Source: Candidatus Flexicrinis proximus
GTDB lineage: Bacteria > Chloroflexota > Anaerolineae > Aggregatilineales > Phototrophicaceae
Length of the DNA: 64,000 bases
Direction: 5' to 3'
NCBI GenBank assembly: GCA_016712885.1
Contig: JADJQF010000033.1
Span: 558,001-622,000 of the forward strand
Shown: positions 34,653-42,988 of the stretch, in pieces
Position numbering within the stretch: position 1 is the first letter of the stretch
How the letters are laid out: every line of letters begins with the position of its first letter
The notes under the pieces: generated by a model
The model's database searches: none
Seen by the model: only the letters and a program-made list of their open reading frames with translations
Told to the model about the DNA's origin: nothing
Translations under genes and position numbers: made by a program

Positions 34653-35609
34653 TCACGTACCGGCCTGCCAGTCCCCTAATGCCTTTTCAATCCGCGCCGC
34701 AGCCGGCGTTTCGGCGGGTGTAAATGGCCTTCCGGTCAGCCGTTCGTAGGCGTCGATATATCGCGACGCGACCTGCGCGATGAAGTCGGGCGGCATCGTT
34801 GGCGGCGTGCCATCGCCGCGGTAGCCCTGCGCCGCGAACCACTTGCGCAGGAATTCCTTGTCCAGGTTTTCCGGCTCGACTCCCGGCGTAACCGTGTCGG
34901 CGATCCAGTACCGCGACGAGTCCGGCGTGTGGATTTCGTCGATCAGCGTCAGCCTGCCGTCGATCAGGCCGAATTCATACTTGGTATCGACCAGGATCAG
35001 ACCGCCGCGCCGCGCGACCTCCTGGCCGCGCGCGAAGATCGCCAGCGCCGCCGCCTCGACCTCGCTCCACAACGCTTCCGGCAGGATCCCGTTCACGATC
35101 TCGGCGCGCGTCAGCGGCTGATCGTGCCCGCCCTCCGCGGCCTTCGTGGTCGGCGTGATGACCGGCTGCGGCAGGACATCGTTCTTGTGCATCCCATCGG
35201 GCAGCGGTACGCCGTAAGGCGCGCGTTCGCCTGCCTGGTACATCGTCCACATGCTGGTCGACGTGACTCCCGTCAGGTAGCCGCGCACGACCACCTCGAC
35301 CGGCAGCGTCTGCGCCTCGCGTGCGATTGTCACGTTCGGGTCCGGGGCCGCCACGACATGATTGTTCACCACGTCGCGGGTCTGCTCGAACCACCACAGG
35401 CTGAGCTGGTTTAGCACCTGCCCCTTGTACGGGATCAGTCCCAGCACGCGGTCGAACGCGCTGATCCGGTCGGTTGTAACCAGCCCGCGCAGCCCCCCGC
35501 GCGTATACGTATCGCGGACCTTGCCGCGCGTCCGTTCGCCCCAGCCAGGCACATCGACGCCGTCCAAAGCGTCTGGAATTGCCGCGAGAAGTTCAGCGTG
35601 TGAGAGCAT
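34653..35609 (-). CDS. purC: SAICAR synthetase
   Basis: 318 residues, the longer monomeric type. It joins aspartate to CAIR using ATP. Motifs: RGKVRDTY near the start (ATP loop), ISAFDRVL, VVVRGYLTGS-like VEVVVRGYLTG, LVDTKYEFG and the signature LIDEIHTPDSSRYW. Start 35609 has an AAGAAGGG ribosome site. It precedes purF on the same strand and follows the broken GxxExxY cassette, which separates it from purB. Confidence 0.96.
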   Translation of the reverse strand: MLSHAELLAAIPDALDGVDVPGWGERTRGKVRDTYTRGGLRGLVTTDRISAFDRVLGLIPYKGQVLNQLSLWWFEQTRDVVNNHVVAAPDPNVTIAREAQTLPVEVVVRGYLTGVTSTSMWTMYQAGERAPYGVPLPDGMHKNDVLPQPVITPTTKAAEGGHDQPLTRAEIVNGILPEALWSEVEAAALAIFARGQEVARRGGLILVDTKYEFGLIDGRLTLIDEIHTPDSSRYWIADTVTPGVEPENLDKEFLRKWFAAQGYRGDGTPPTMPPDFIAQVASRYIDAYERLTGRPFTPAETPAAARIEKALGDWQAGT

Positions 35610-35643
35610 AGAGACCCTTCTTGGAGACGAGGAACTAGTCTTT

Positions 35644-35680
35644 GAACCACAGAGCACACAGAGGACGCAGAGAAAACACT
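35644..35680 (+). repeat. 9-bp-periodic ACCACAGAG repeat, left flank
   Basis: Four units of a 9-base period: ACCACAGAG, CACACAGAG, GACGCAGAG, AAAACACTGAG. The reverse complement of the same word fills 36093-36215 on the other side of the GxxExxY gene, so the gene is bracketed by inverted copies. Confidence 0.75.
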
Positions 35681-35686
35681 GAGAGT

Positions 35687-36073
35687 CTAGTCCAGGAAGA
35701 TGTGGCGGATACCATCTTTCAGGACTTTGACGTTGAAGTTCATCAGCAGCCCAAACGAGAGTTGAGTCGCTTAGAGATATGAAATCACTTGGGCGACATG
35801 AATGTTATGGAGCTGCTCGACCGCCTTCAACTCCACAACGAGTCGACCTTCCACAAGGAAGTCGAGTCGACCTTCTCCCACCGACTGTCCTTTGTATTCG
35901 ACGGAAATCGGATGCTGCCGCGAGAATCGTAAGCCGCGCTCCGCCAGTTCAAAACATAGAGCTGTTTCATACACGGATCCGAGAAATCCCGGGCCGAGAT
36001 GCCGATGCACTTCAATCGCAGCACCAATGACCTGTGATGTCAGCGTATTGATGTCATTACTCGCATAATCCAT
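35687..36073 (-). pseudogene. GxxExxY protein, broken by an in-frame stop
   Basis: The frame from ATG 36073 gives the GxxExxY family core: IGAAIEVHRHLGPGFLGSVYE, where the second half holds the name-giving G-x-x-E-x-x-Y-like pattern (SVYETAL), then DFLVEGRLVVELKAVEQL, a PD-(D/E)XK-nuclease-like D...ExK arrangement. A TAA at 35773-35771 ends it after VISYL. The same frame continues with ATQLSFGLLMNF and VLKDGIRHI up to TAG 35687, the normal family ending. One base change from a Lys codon would explain this. A functional truncated protein is possible, since only the last 27 residues are lost. Confidence 0.8.
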
Positions 36074-36092
36074 CGTTGCGCGTGCACCCCTC

Positions 36093-36215
36093 AGTGGTCT
36101 CTGTTCACCCACTCTGTCTTCTCTGTGGTCCATCCAGTGTATTTACTCTGTGCACTCTGTGGTTCATCCACCGCGCTTTCTCTGTGCACTCCGTGATCTC
36201 TGTGGTTCAATCACT
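36093..36215 (-). repeat. 9-bp-periodic CTCTGTGGT repeat array, right flank
   Basis: About a dozen CTCTGTG(G/C)-type words at multiples of about 9 bases, for example TTCTCTGTGGTCCATCC, CTCTGTGCACTCTGTGGTTC and CTCTGTGGTTCAATCACTC. They are the reverse complement of the left flank at 35644. The array runs into the last codons of purB (stop at 36209-36207), so that end may have been altered by the insertion. Confidence 0.75.
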
Positions 36216-37619
36216 CTTTCTCGTTTTCAACTCACGACGGATTTCATCCGCCATCATGCGCGCCCTCGCCGGCGCATCACCGACATAAGCCGAGGCGTCC
36301 AGCAGGTCGCGTACCCTCTCCGCCGCGATATAGCGCGTGATGCGGGTATCCGACGACAGTGTTTCAACCAGGGGATTCTCGTCCCCGTTCCGCAGTGCCG
36401 CCCAGGCCGCCAGGCTGTTTTCGCGGATCACCTCGTGCAGGTCCTGGCGGTCACCGCCGTGACGGGCGGCTTCCATCAGCACGCGCTCTGTCGCCGCGAA
36501 TGTCCCGTATACGCTCAGGTTGCGTTCCACCGCCCGTCCATCAATCCGCAGGTGCGTCACGATGCGGGTCAGGCGCTTCAGGATTTCGTCGGTCGCCAGG
36601 AACGCGTCCGGCAGCACCGTCCGCCGGTTGCCACTGTCGTCCAGCGTGCGCTCCAGCAGGTGATGCGCCGCATTGTCCCACGCCACCCGCGGCAGGGTCG
36701 CCACGTAGCGCGCCAGACTGTCGATGTTCTCCGCGTTGATCGGGTTGCGTTTGAACGGCATCGCCGACGACCCGACCTGTTTCGCCCCGAACGGCTCCGC
36801 CCACTCGCCAAAGGGCGGGGATTGCAGCAGCCGCATATCGAACGCCAGTCGGTAGCAGGTCATCGCAATGCTGGCCAGGCTGTTGATTACCATCCAGTCC
36901 TGCCGGCGCGGATAGGTCTGGTGCGTAATAATGAACGCCTCCAGCCCCAGCGCGCCCATCACCCGCGCTTCGAGGTCTGCCGGCGTCATGCCAGTACCCT
37001 GCAAGAGTTCGGCATAGCTGGCCGCTGTCCCGACCGCGCCCTTCAGCCCTTTTCCGCGTAGGTCCGCACGTACCCGCGTCAGATCGCGGGTGTCGGCCAG
37101 CAGGTCCTGCGCGTAGTTTGCGAACCGGTAGCCGATCGTCGTCGGTTCTGCGGGTTGCAGGTGCGTGAAAGCCATGCATACGTGGTCGGCTTCCGCCTCG
37201 ATCTTGTCCGCCAGCGCCGCCAGCAGCCCGCGTACCGCCGTCAGGATCAGGTCAAGCGCCTCGCGCAGCCGCAAGGCGTCCGCGTTGTCCTCAATGTCCA
37301 TACTCGTCGCGCCGAGATGGATGATCCCCCCACCGATCGGGCATTGTTCAGCGAACGTCCGCACCTCGGCCATCAGATCATGATGGATCTCCGCCTCGAT
37401 CTCCAGCGCCCGCTCAATGTTGATGTCCCCGCTGTGCTGGCGCAGATCCTCCACCTGTTCGGCGCGGACCAGACCCGCGTCCCTCTGCGCCTCGGCCAAT
37501 GCGACCCAGATGCGTCGCCAGATGCGCCGCTGTTCTTCCAGCGACCACACGTGCCGCATCGCCTCGCTGCCGTAGCGCCACGTATACGGGCTGATGTAGG
37601 TGTCGTGTCCGAAGCTCAT
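36207..37619 (-). CDS. purB: Adenylosuccinate lyase
   Basis: 470 residues of the fumarase/aspartase superfamily. It splits SAICAR to AICAR and adenylosuccinate to AMP. Signature loop GSSAMPFKRNPINAEN (about 270-285) with the catalytic Ser; HLGATSMDIEDN holds the conserved Thr/Ser; FTHLQPAEPTT carries the general-acid His. Start 37619 overlaps the purL stop by four bases (ATGA), showing coupled translation. The last residues (KTRKSD) lie in the CTCTGTG repeat zone, so the C-terminus may differ from relatives. Confidence 0.96.
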   Translation of the reverse strand: MSFGHDTYISPYTWRYGSEAMRHVWSLEEQRRIWRRIWVALAEAQRDAGLVRAEQVEDLRQHSGDINIERALEIEAEIHHDLMAEVRTFAEQCPIGGGIIHLGATSMDIEDNADALRLREALDLILTAVRGLLAALADKIEAEADHVCMAFTHLQPAEPTTIGYRFANYAQDLLADTRDLTRVRADLRGKGLKGAVGTAASYAELLQGTGMTPADLEARVMGALGLEAFIITHQTYPRRQDWMVINSLASIAMTCYRLAFDMRLLQSPPFGEWAEPFGAKQVGSSAMPFKRNPINAENIDSLARYVATLPRVAWDNAAHHLLERTLDDSGNRRTVLPDAFLATDEILKRLTRIVTHLRIDGRAVERNLSVYGTFAATERVLMEAARHGGDRQDLHEVIRENSLAAWAALRNGDENPLVETLSSDTRITRYIAAERVRDLLDASAYVGDAPARARMMADEIRRELKTRKSD

Positions 37620-40600
37620 GCGCGGCGCACTCCATTCACGAACAGCGGCAGTCCGTCGTAGCCATCGAGGCGCTGGGGGTGCTGCCACGGGAAAATATGG
37701 TTCTCAGGATGGGGCATCAATCCGAAGACGTTCCCGGCCGGATTGCACAACCCGGCAATCGCATCGACCGAGCCGTTCGGGTTTGCCGGATAGCCGTCGC
37801 CCACATAGGTCAGCGCTGCCAGCCCGTCCGTCATCAGCCGCTGCCGCGTCGCCTCGTCGGCCACCATCACCCGGCCTTCGCCGTGGGCGATTGGCGCGTA
37901 GATCGGCGCGACCAACCCTTCCGTGAACAGGCACGGACTTTTGGGGTTTGCGGCGAGCTCTACCCAGCGGCATTCGAAGCGGCCGCCTTCGTTATAAGTC
38001 AGCGTGACCGACCGCTGTCCTCCGTCCCACGCGCCTCCCGGAAGATAGCCCGATTTGACGAGCGTCTGGAAGCCGTTGCAGATACCGAGTACCGGCTTAC
38101 CCGCCTCGATGAACGTGTCGATACCGGGGATCCGCTCGCGCAGATCAAGCGCCCACAGCACGCCCGCGCCCAGGTCGTCGCCGTAGCTGAACCCGCCCGG
38201 AATGACCAGCATCGCGTAATCGCGCACATGCCGTTCGCCGCGCGTCAGCTGATTGATGGTCACGATCTCCGGTGACCCTCCGGCCAGTTCGCAGGCCAGC
38301 GCCGCGTCGCGGTCACGGTTGCTGCCGGTCGCGTGCAGGATCAGGATCGGCTTGCCCGTGGAAGTACGTGTAGTCTGGGGTCTGGCCTCGGACGCCCTGC
38401 CAGACATCGCTTGCGTCTGGGCCGCGTTGCTGACGCCGCCCCAGGCTGCCGTCATCGCGTCGACGCTGACCTCCGTCCTGCCGAAATAGCCGGACAGCCT
38501 TAGTGAGTTCCCGCCGACCTCACCAACCGCGGCAAAGTCGATCCCTGCGCCGGTCAGAAGCGTCTCGAACGCACTGCCATTGTCCGCGGTGACTTCGACC
38601 ACCATCCGTCCTTGCGACTCGCTGAATGCCAGCGTGTCGTCGCTCAACGGCGCCGGCGCATATACCGCGCTCAGGTTGATGTCAGCGCCGACTTGCCCGC
38701 CAATGCACATTTCAGCCAGCGCGACCGCTAGGCCGCCTTCGCTTGGATCGTGCGCGGCCGTCACGTACCCTGCGCGGATCGCCTGATGCAGCGCGCGGTA
38801 GGCGGCTGGCGCATTTCTGACCGGCTGCGGGACTGTTCCGCCGCCGATGGCCTCGGCTTCGAAATAGGCGCTTCCGCCCAGTTCATCTCGCGTTGCGCCC
38901 ACGACGTAAACCAGGTTGCCGGCCTGTTTGAAGTCGCTCGTGACCGTGCGGGTCGCGTCCGGAACCATGCCAAGTGCCGAAATCACCAGTGTGCCGGGGA
39001 TGCTGTGGCGCTGACCGTCCAGCCCGACATACTCGTTGTTCAGGCTGTCCTTGCCGCTGATGAACGGCGTGCCGTAGGTAATGGCCGCGTCGTAACAGCC
39101 TTGCGAACAGCGCACGAGCGCGCCTAACCGGTCGGGGAGTTGTGTATTGCCCCAGCTGAAGTTGTCCAGGATTGAAATCGTGTCCGGGTCGGCGCCTACA
39201 GCCACCGCGTTACGGATGGCCTCGTCCACCGCCGCCCACGCCATCGCATACGGATCGTAAGCCGTATACTGCGGGCACAAGCCCACCGATAGCGCAATCG
39301 CTTTGGTCGAGCCTTCTTCCCTCAGCGCGTCGAGCGGGACGATCACGGCTGCGTCGCCTGGGCCTGCGCCGCGTCCCACCAGCGGCTTGACCGCCGTCCC
39401 CGTCCCGACCTCATGGTCATAGCGGTGGATGACATCCGCCTTGCTGCGGATCGTTGGATGGGTCAGCAGGGTGAGCAGCGTATCGCCGTAGCCTGCGCCT
39501 CCTGACGTCCTGGCTCTGGGAGCCGGACGCGGTTGTGGGGCAGGGGGCGCGGCTGGCGTCCACTCCGCTTTCAGTTCGCGCCGCGGAATCCCCCCATGCA
39601 GGAACGCCATGCTCACGTCACCGACGACCTTCTCGCCATAATACAGGGTCAGCTGGCCTGTCGGCGCGAATGTTCCGATATTGACCGCCTCGACGTCGTG
39701 CGCGTCACAGATCGTCTGGAATGCCGCCCAGTTGGATGGCGGGACGGCAAATACCATCCGTTCCTGCGCCTCGCTCAGCCAGATTTCCCACGGCCGCAGC
39801 CCCGGATATTTCAACGGTACGTCGGTCAACTGCACGCGTGCGCCGAGGTCTTTTCCCATCTCGCCGACCGCGCTTGACAGGCCTCCCGCGCCGCAGTCGG
39901 TGATTGCCGTGTACAGTCCGGCATCGCGTGCCTTCAGGACCACTTCCGGCACCTGCTTCTCGGCTATCGGATTGCCGATCTGTACGGCGCCTCCGGAAAG
40001 CTGAGCGGTGGATGTATCCATTTCCATACTGCTGAATGTTGCGCCGCGCAGTCCGTCCCGTCCGGTACGCCCGCCGATCACCACGATCAGGTCGTCGGGC
40101 TGTGCCTCGGCCTTGTGTGCGCCGCGCGGAACCAATCCGACGCACCCGGCAAATACCAGCGGGTTGGCGGTATAGCCGGGATGGTAATGCACCGCTCCGT
40201 TGACGGTCGGGATGCCCATCTTGTTGCCGTAATCCTCGATGCCATGGATCACGCCATCGATGACCCGCCGGGGATGCAGCACGTTATGGGGCAGCGCCTC
40301 GGCCGGAGTATCCGGCATCCCGAAGCACAGCACGTCCGTATTGGCGATTGGCCTGGCGCTCACCCCCAGGACATCGCGGATCACGCCGCCTGCGCCCGTG
40401 TTCGCGCCGCCAAATGGTTCGAGGGCCGATGGCCGGTTGTGCGTCTCGACCTTGAAGGCTACGTCGAAACGGTCGTCGAAGGCCACAATTCCGGCATTGT
40501 CGACGAACGCGCTCCGCACCCAGGCCTTATTCAGGCTCTCGGTCGCCGCGCGAATATAAGTCTTCAACAGCCCGTCGATATCCTGTGTTACAGGTGCGCT

Positions 40601-41332
40601 ATCGGCGGCTGTCCCGTGCGCCGGGCCTGTGTACGTGATCTTCGCCCGGAACGTCTTGTGTACGCAGTGTTCCGACCAGGTTTGAGCCAGCATCTCAAGC
40701 TCGGCATCGGTCGGATCGCGCTGGATTTCATCGAAGTATCCCTGTATGGCGCGCATCTCGTTCAGGTCAAGCGACAGCCTGCGCGTGCCGCTCAGCCCGG
40801 TCAGATCGGCGTCATTCAACCCACGTACGGGGATGATCTCGACCGTATCGTCCGGCGGCTGCGGCGCGATAAACGGCGCGTCTATCGGGGTGCCGAGGCT
40901 CAGCCGGTGGATCACCGTATTCGCCAGCACGCCGCGCGCGATCCTTTCGACTTGGGCAGGCGTCAGGTCGCCTTCCAGTTCGTAGCGGTCGCCCGTCGCG
41001 GCCTGATCGAGGGTCAGCCCGATCAGTGAAGCGGCATGTTTGAGGCTGTCCGCCACCGCATCGGTGACGCCGGGGAGCAGCGTGCGCTCCACCAGATGCC
41101 GTCCGGCTGCTGCGGGTGACACGCCAAGCGTGTAGGTTTCGGTTACGGGGTCGGAGAGCAGGTGTTGGGCAAGACGGTGGGCGTCGGCTTCTGATAGGCT
41201 GCCCGAGACAAAAAACAACCGCGTGACGGAGCACGCGGCGAGAGTCGGGTAGCCTAACTGATGTGCCGCGGTGACGAGGCGGCCATCACTTACAGCCGCG
41301 CGCGGATGGACTTCAATGCGGGTGATCTGCAC
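37616..41332 (-). CDS. purL: FGAM synthase, fused PurS-like/PurL/PurQ
   Basis: 1238 residues converting FGAR, glutamine and ATP to FGAM. The N-terminal 180 residues are two PurS-like units. The synthetase core (about 190-960) has MLAQTWSEHCVHKTF, the AFKVETHNRPSALEP block and two AIRS-like halves. An alanine/proline linker precedes the PurQ-type glutaminase (about 985-1238), whose catalytic Cys is in LGICNGFQ and His/Glu in MPHPE. GTG 41332 was taken as start because GAGGA lies eight bases upstream and the first strand VQITRIEV follows at once; upstream in-frame ATGs lie in sequence without family likeness. Confidence 0.94.
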   Translation of the reverse strand: MQITRIEVHPRAAVSDGRLVTAAHQLGYPTLAACSVTRLFFVSGSLSEADAHRLAQHLLSDPVTETYTLGVSPAAAGRHLVERTLLPGVTDAVADSLKHAASLIGLTLDQAATGDRYELEGDLTPAQVERIARGVLANTVIHRLSLGTPIDAPFIAPQPPDDTVEIIPVRGLNDADLTGLSGTRRLSLDLNEMRAIQGYFDEIQRDPTDAELEMLAQTWSEHCVHKTFRAKITYTGPAHGTAADSAPVTQDIDGLLKTYIRAATESLNKAWVRSAFVDNAGIVAFDDRFDVAFKVETHNRPSALEPFGGANTGAGGVIRDVLGVSARPIANTDVLCFGMPDTPAEALPHNVLHPRRVIDGVIHGIEDYGNKMGIPTVNGAVHYHPGYTANPLVFAGCVGLVPRGAHKAEAQPDDLIVVIGGRTGRDGLRGATFSSMEMDTSTAQLSGGAVQIGNPIAEKQVPEVVLKARDAGLYTAITDCGAGGLSSAVGEMGKDLGARVQLTDVPLKYPGLRPWEIWLSEAQERMVFAVPPSNWAAFQTICDAHDVEAVNIGTFAPTGQLTLYYGEKVVGDVSMAFLHGGIPRRELKAEWTPAAPPAPQPRPAPRARTSGGAGYGDTLLTLLTHPTIRSKADVIHRYDHEVGTGTAVKPLVGRGAGPGDAAVIVPLDALREEGSTKAIALSVGLCPQYTAYDPYAMAWAAVDEAIRNAVAVGADPDTISILDNFSWGNTQLPDRLGALVRCSQGCYDAAITYGTPFISGKDSLNNEYVGLDGQRHSIPGTLVISALGMVPDATRTVTSDFKQAGNLVYVVGATRDELGGSAYFEAEAIGGGTVPQPVRNAPAAYRALHQAIRAGYVTAAHDPSEGGLAVALAEMCIGGQVGADINLSAVYAPAPLSDDTLAFSESQGRMVVEVTADNGSAFETLLTGAGIDFAAVGEVGGNSLRLSGYFGRTEVSVDAMTAAWGGVSNAAQTQAMSGRASEARPQTTRTSTGKPILILHATGSNRDRDAALACELAGGSPEIVTINQLTRGERHVRDYAMLVIPGGFSYGDDLGAGVLWALDLRERIPGIDTFIEAGKPVLGICNGFQTLVKSGYLPGGAWDGGQRSVTLTYNEGGRFECRWVELAANPKSPCLFTEGLVAPIYAPIAHGEGRVMVADEATRQRLMTDGLAALTYVGDGYPANPNGSVDAIAGLCNPAGNVFGLMPHPENHIFPWQHPQRLDGYDGLPLFVNGVRRA

Positions 41333-41517
41333 CGAATGAATCCTCAGTTTCTGCGGTCGGAAAGGCGCCACAACGTTACATGAGAACTCCGGCACTGAAC
41401 ACCCCAAAACACTGATACCAGGGCGCAGTCTGCTCGCCCGCACCATTAGGTTTTCCGGGTGCGAAGATGCCCACCTCGCCAATTTCAGCCACGGTTCTTC
41501 GCTAATAGTGTACTCAA

Positions 41518-41544
41518 CGAAGGCGCCGCAATTGGACGCCTTCG
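41518..41544 (-). terminator. Hairpin after the lipoprotein gene
   Basis: CGAAGGCG and CGCCTTCG form a perfect 8-pair stem with an 11-base loop, 45 bases beyond the lipoprotein stop on the minus strand. There is only a short T-rich tail (TTGAG), so termination is uncertain. Confidence 0.4.
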
Positions 41545-41588
41545 CCTGGTTCTCCCGAGGCTTCCTTAGTTTGTCCCCGAAACGCGAG

Positions 41589-42080
41589 CTATTCCGCCCG
41601 TTCCAGCACGAAGTCTAGCTGCGTATCGCCCACGCTGATCGATGTCACGTTGAAGACGCGCACCGTGCGTTGGAGCGCCGCGTTAATCCGGTCGGCCACC
41701 TTGTTGGCAAAATCCTGCACGGTCTGGTCACTCACAGGCAGCCCTTCGATATTCACCGCCGACACGGTGATTGACAGCCGGTTATCGACCACCGAGGGAA
41801 CCAGTACCACTGAGCCGCTCACCGACTGCCCGCTGTTGTCGCGCCGTGTATGCTGCCCGTTAATCACAATTGTCCCCGCCTGTAAATCGACCGCAGGATC
41901 GCGCAGCAGCGGGTTAGTCTTGGCGCTCAACGCGGCCTGAATGGCCGTGTTGACCTCGCTCTCAGTCAGGCTAACTGTCAGGGTGCCTGCTGCGCGGTCG
42001 ATGCTCACGCTGCCAAGCTGGCAGCCCGCCAGTCCGAAGGCTAGCACCGCCAACATTACTGCTATGGTCCGAAACTTCAT
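41589..42080 (-). CDS. Lipoprotein of unknown function
   Basis: About 163 residues. Lipoprotein signal with LAGC (Cys near 20), then one alternating beta/helix domain: LTVSLTESEVNTAIQAAL, TIVINGQHTRR, GSVVLVPSVVDNRLSITV and FANKVADRINAAL. This pattern (a helix that opens the domain, then paired strands around an inner helix) recalls lipid-binding DUF2993/TULIP-like lipoproteins, but the match is by eye. AAGGGGGA precedes two adjacent ATGs (42083, 42080). It stands between purL and the divergent aquaporin gene, so no context helps. Confidence 0.7.
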   Translation of the reverse strand: MKFRTIAVMLAVLAFGLAGCQLGSVSIDRAAGTLTVSLTESEVNTAIQAALSAKTNPLLRDPAVDLQAGTIVINGQHTRRDNSGQSVSGSVVLVPSVVDNRLSITVSAVNIEGLPVSDQTVQDFANKVADRINAALQRTVRVFNVTSISVGDTQLDFVLERAE

Positions 42081-42181
42081 CATTCCCCCTTGAACTCCCA
42101 AGCTCTGGCGTAACTATAGTCTCAATCCACCTCAGGAATGTTAACTCCGTGCAAAAACTCCTAAAACTTTCTCACACGCGG

Positions 42182-42187
42182 TAGAAT
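42182..42187 (+). promoter_or_regulatory. Possible -10 box of the aquaporin gene
   Basis: TAGAAT 44 bases before the ATG. The same hexamer is used in the better promoter at 30058. No clear -35. Confidence 0.35.
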
Positions 42188-42230
42188 CCCTGATGCGAGT
42201 CAGTTACATCTAGGGAACGAGGGTAATCTC

Positions 42231-42875
42231 ATGAATCCGAAACTGGTCAAGCCCGCCCTGGCGGAACTCTTAGGTACGTTTATTCTGGTCTTCATCGGCG
42301 CTGCCGCAGTGGTCTCGGCCGCGGGAAGTGGTGGGGTAGTTACGGCGGCCTTCGGCCACGGCCTCGTCCTTGTCGGCATCATTTTCGCGTTTGGTCATAT
42401 CAGTGGTGGGCACTTTAACCCGGCAGTGACCCTGGCGATGTTGATCGCGGGCAAGGTCGATCTGATGAAAGCTGTCTACTATTGGATCGCTCAGTTTGTC
42501 GGCGCGATCGTCGCAGGGTTGCTCATTAAAGGGCTTCTGGGTTTTGCCGGCCCCGCCACAGGAACGCTGACCTCAGACGCGGTCTGGACGGCGGCGATTT
42601 TCGAGGCCGTTGTGACTTTCATCTTTGTCAGCGTGATCTTCCAGACCGCGGCCTTCGGAAAAGCCGGCAACCTCGCGCCAGTGGCGATCGGCTTCACGTT
42701 GGCTGCCTGTATTTTCGCCGCTGGGCCATTTACCGGCGGATCGCTGAATCCTGCTCGCACATTCGGCCCTGCGTTGGCGTCCGGTGATCTCTCCTACTTT
42801 ATCCCGTACTTCGTCGGGATATTCGGCGGTGCCGCGCTTGCGGCGTTGGTACAGACTCGTCTCCTGAACGATTGA
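42231..42875 (+). CDS. Aquaporin-family channel (MIP)
   Basis: 214 residues with six membrane helices. The two half-helix motifs are HFNPAVT (about 62-68) and SLNPARTFGP (about 172-181), the latter with the Arg of the selectivity filter. The sequence FGHISGGHFNPAVT and the short loops fit water-type aquaporins (AqpZ/NIP-like) rather than glycerol facilitators, which carry Asp after the second NPA. GAGGGTAA serves as the ribosome site. It is a single-gene unit. Confidence 0.93.
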   Translation: MNPKLVKPALAELLGTFILVFIGAAAVVSAAGSGGVVTAAFGHGLVLVGIIFAFGHISGGHFNPAVTLAMLIAGKVDLMKAVYYWIAQFVGAIVAGLLIKGLLGFAGPATGTLTSDAVWTAAIFEAVVTFIFVSVIFQTAAFGKAGNLAPVAIGFTLAACIFAAGPFTGGSLNPARTFGPALASGDLSYFIPYFVGIFGGAALAALVQTRLLND

Positions 42876-42988
42876 TCAGGGACAGCGAAACAGGGTAATC
42901 GACGGGCAGTGGCAGAGTCGAGAAGTGTCCAGATCCTCACGCCTCTGACACTGCCCGAAATCGGCAATTCCGTGCGATAATCTGCGGC

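Noticed and set aside
35644..36215. The 9-bp-periodic arrays as a CRISPR
   Set aside because: The unit is only 9 bases with no spacers and no cas genes nearby.
37616..41482. Longer PurL start at 41482
   Set aside because: The additional 50 residues have no family likeness, while GTG 41332 has a good ribosome site and starts at the first conserved strand.
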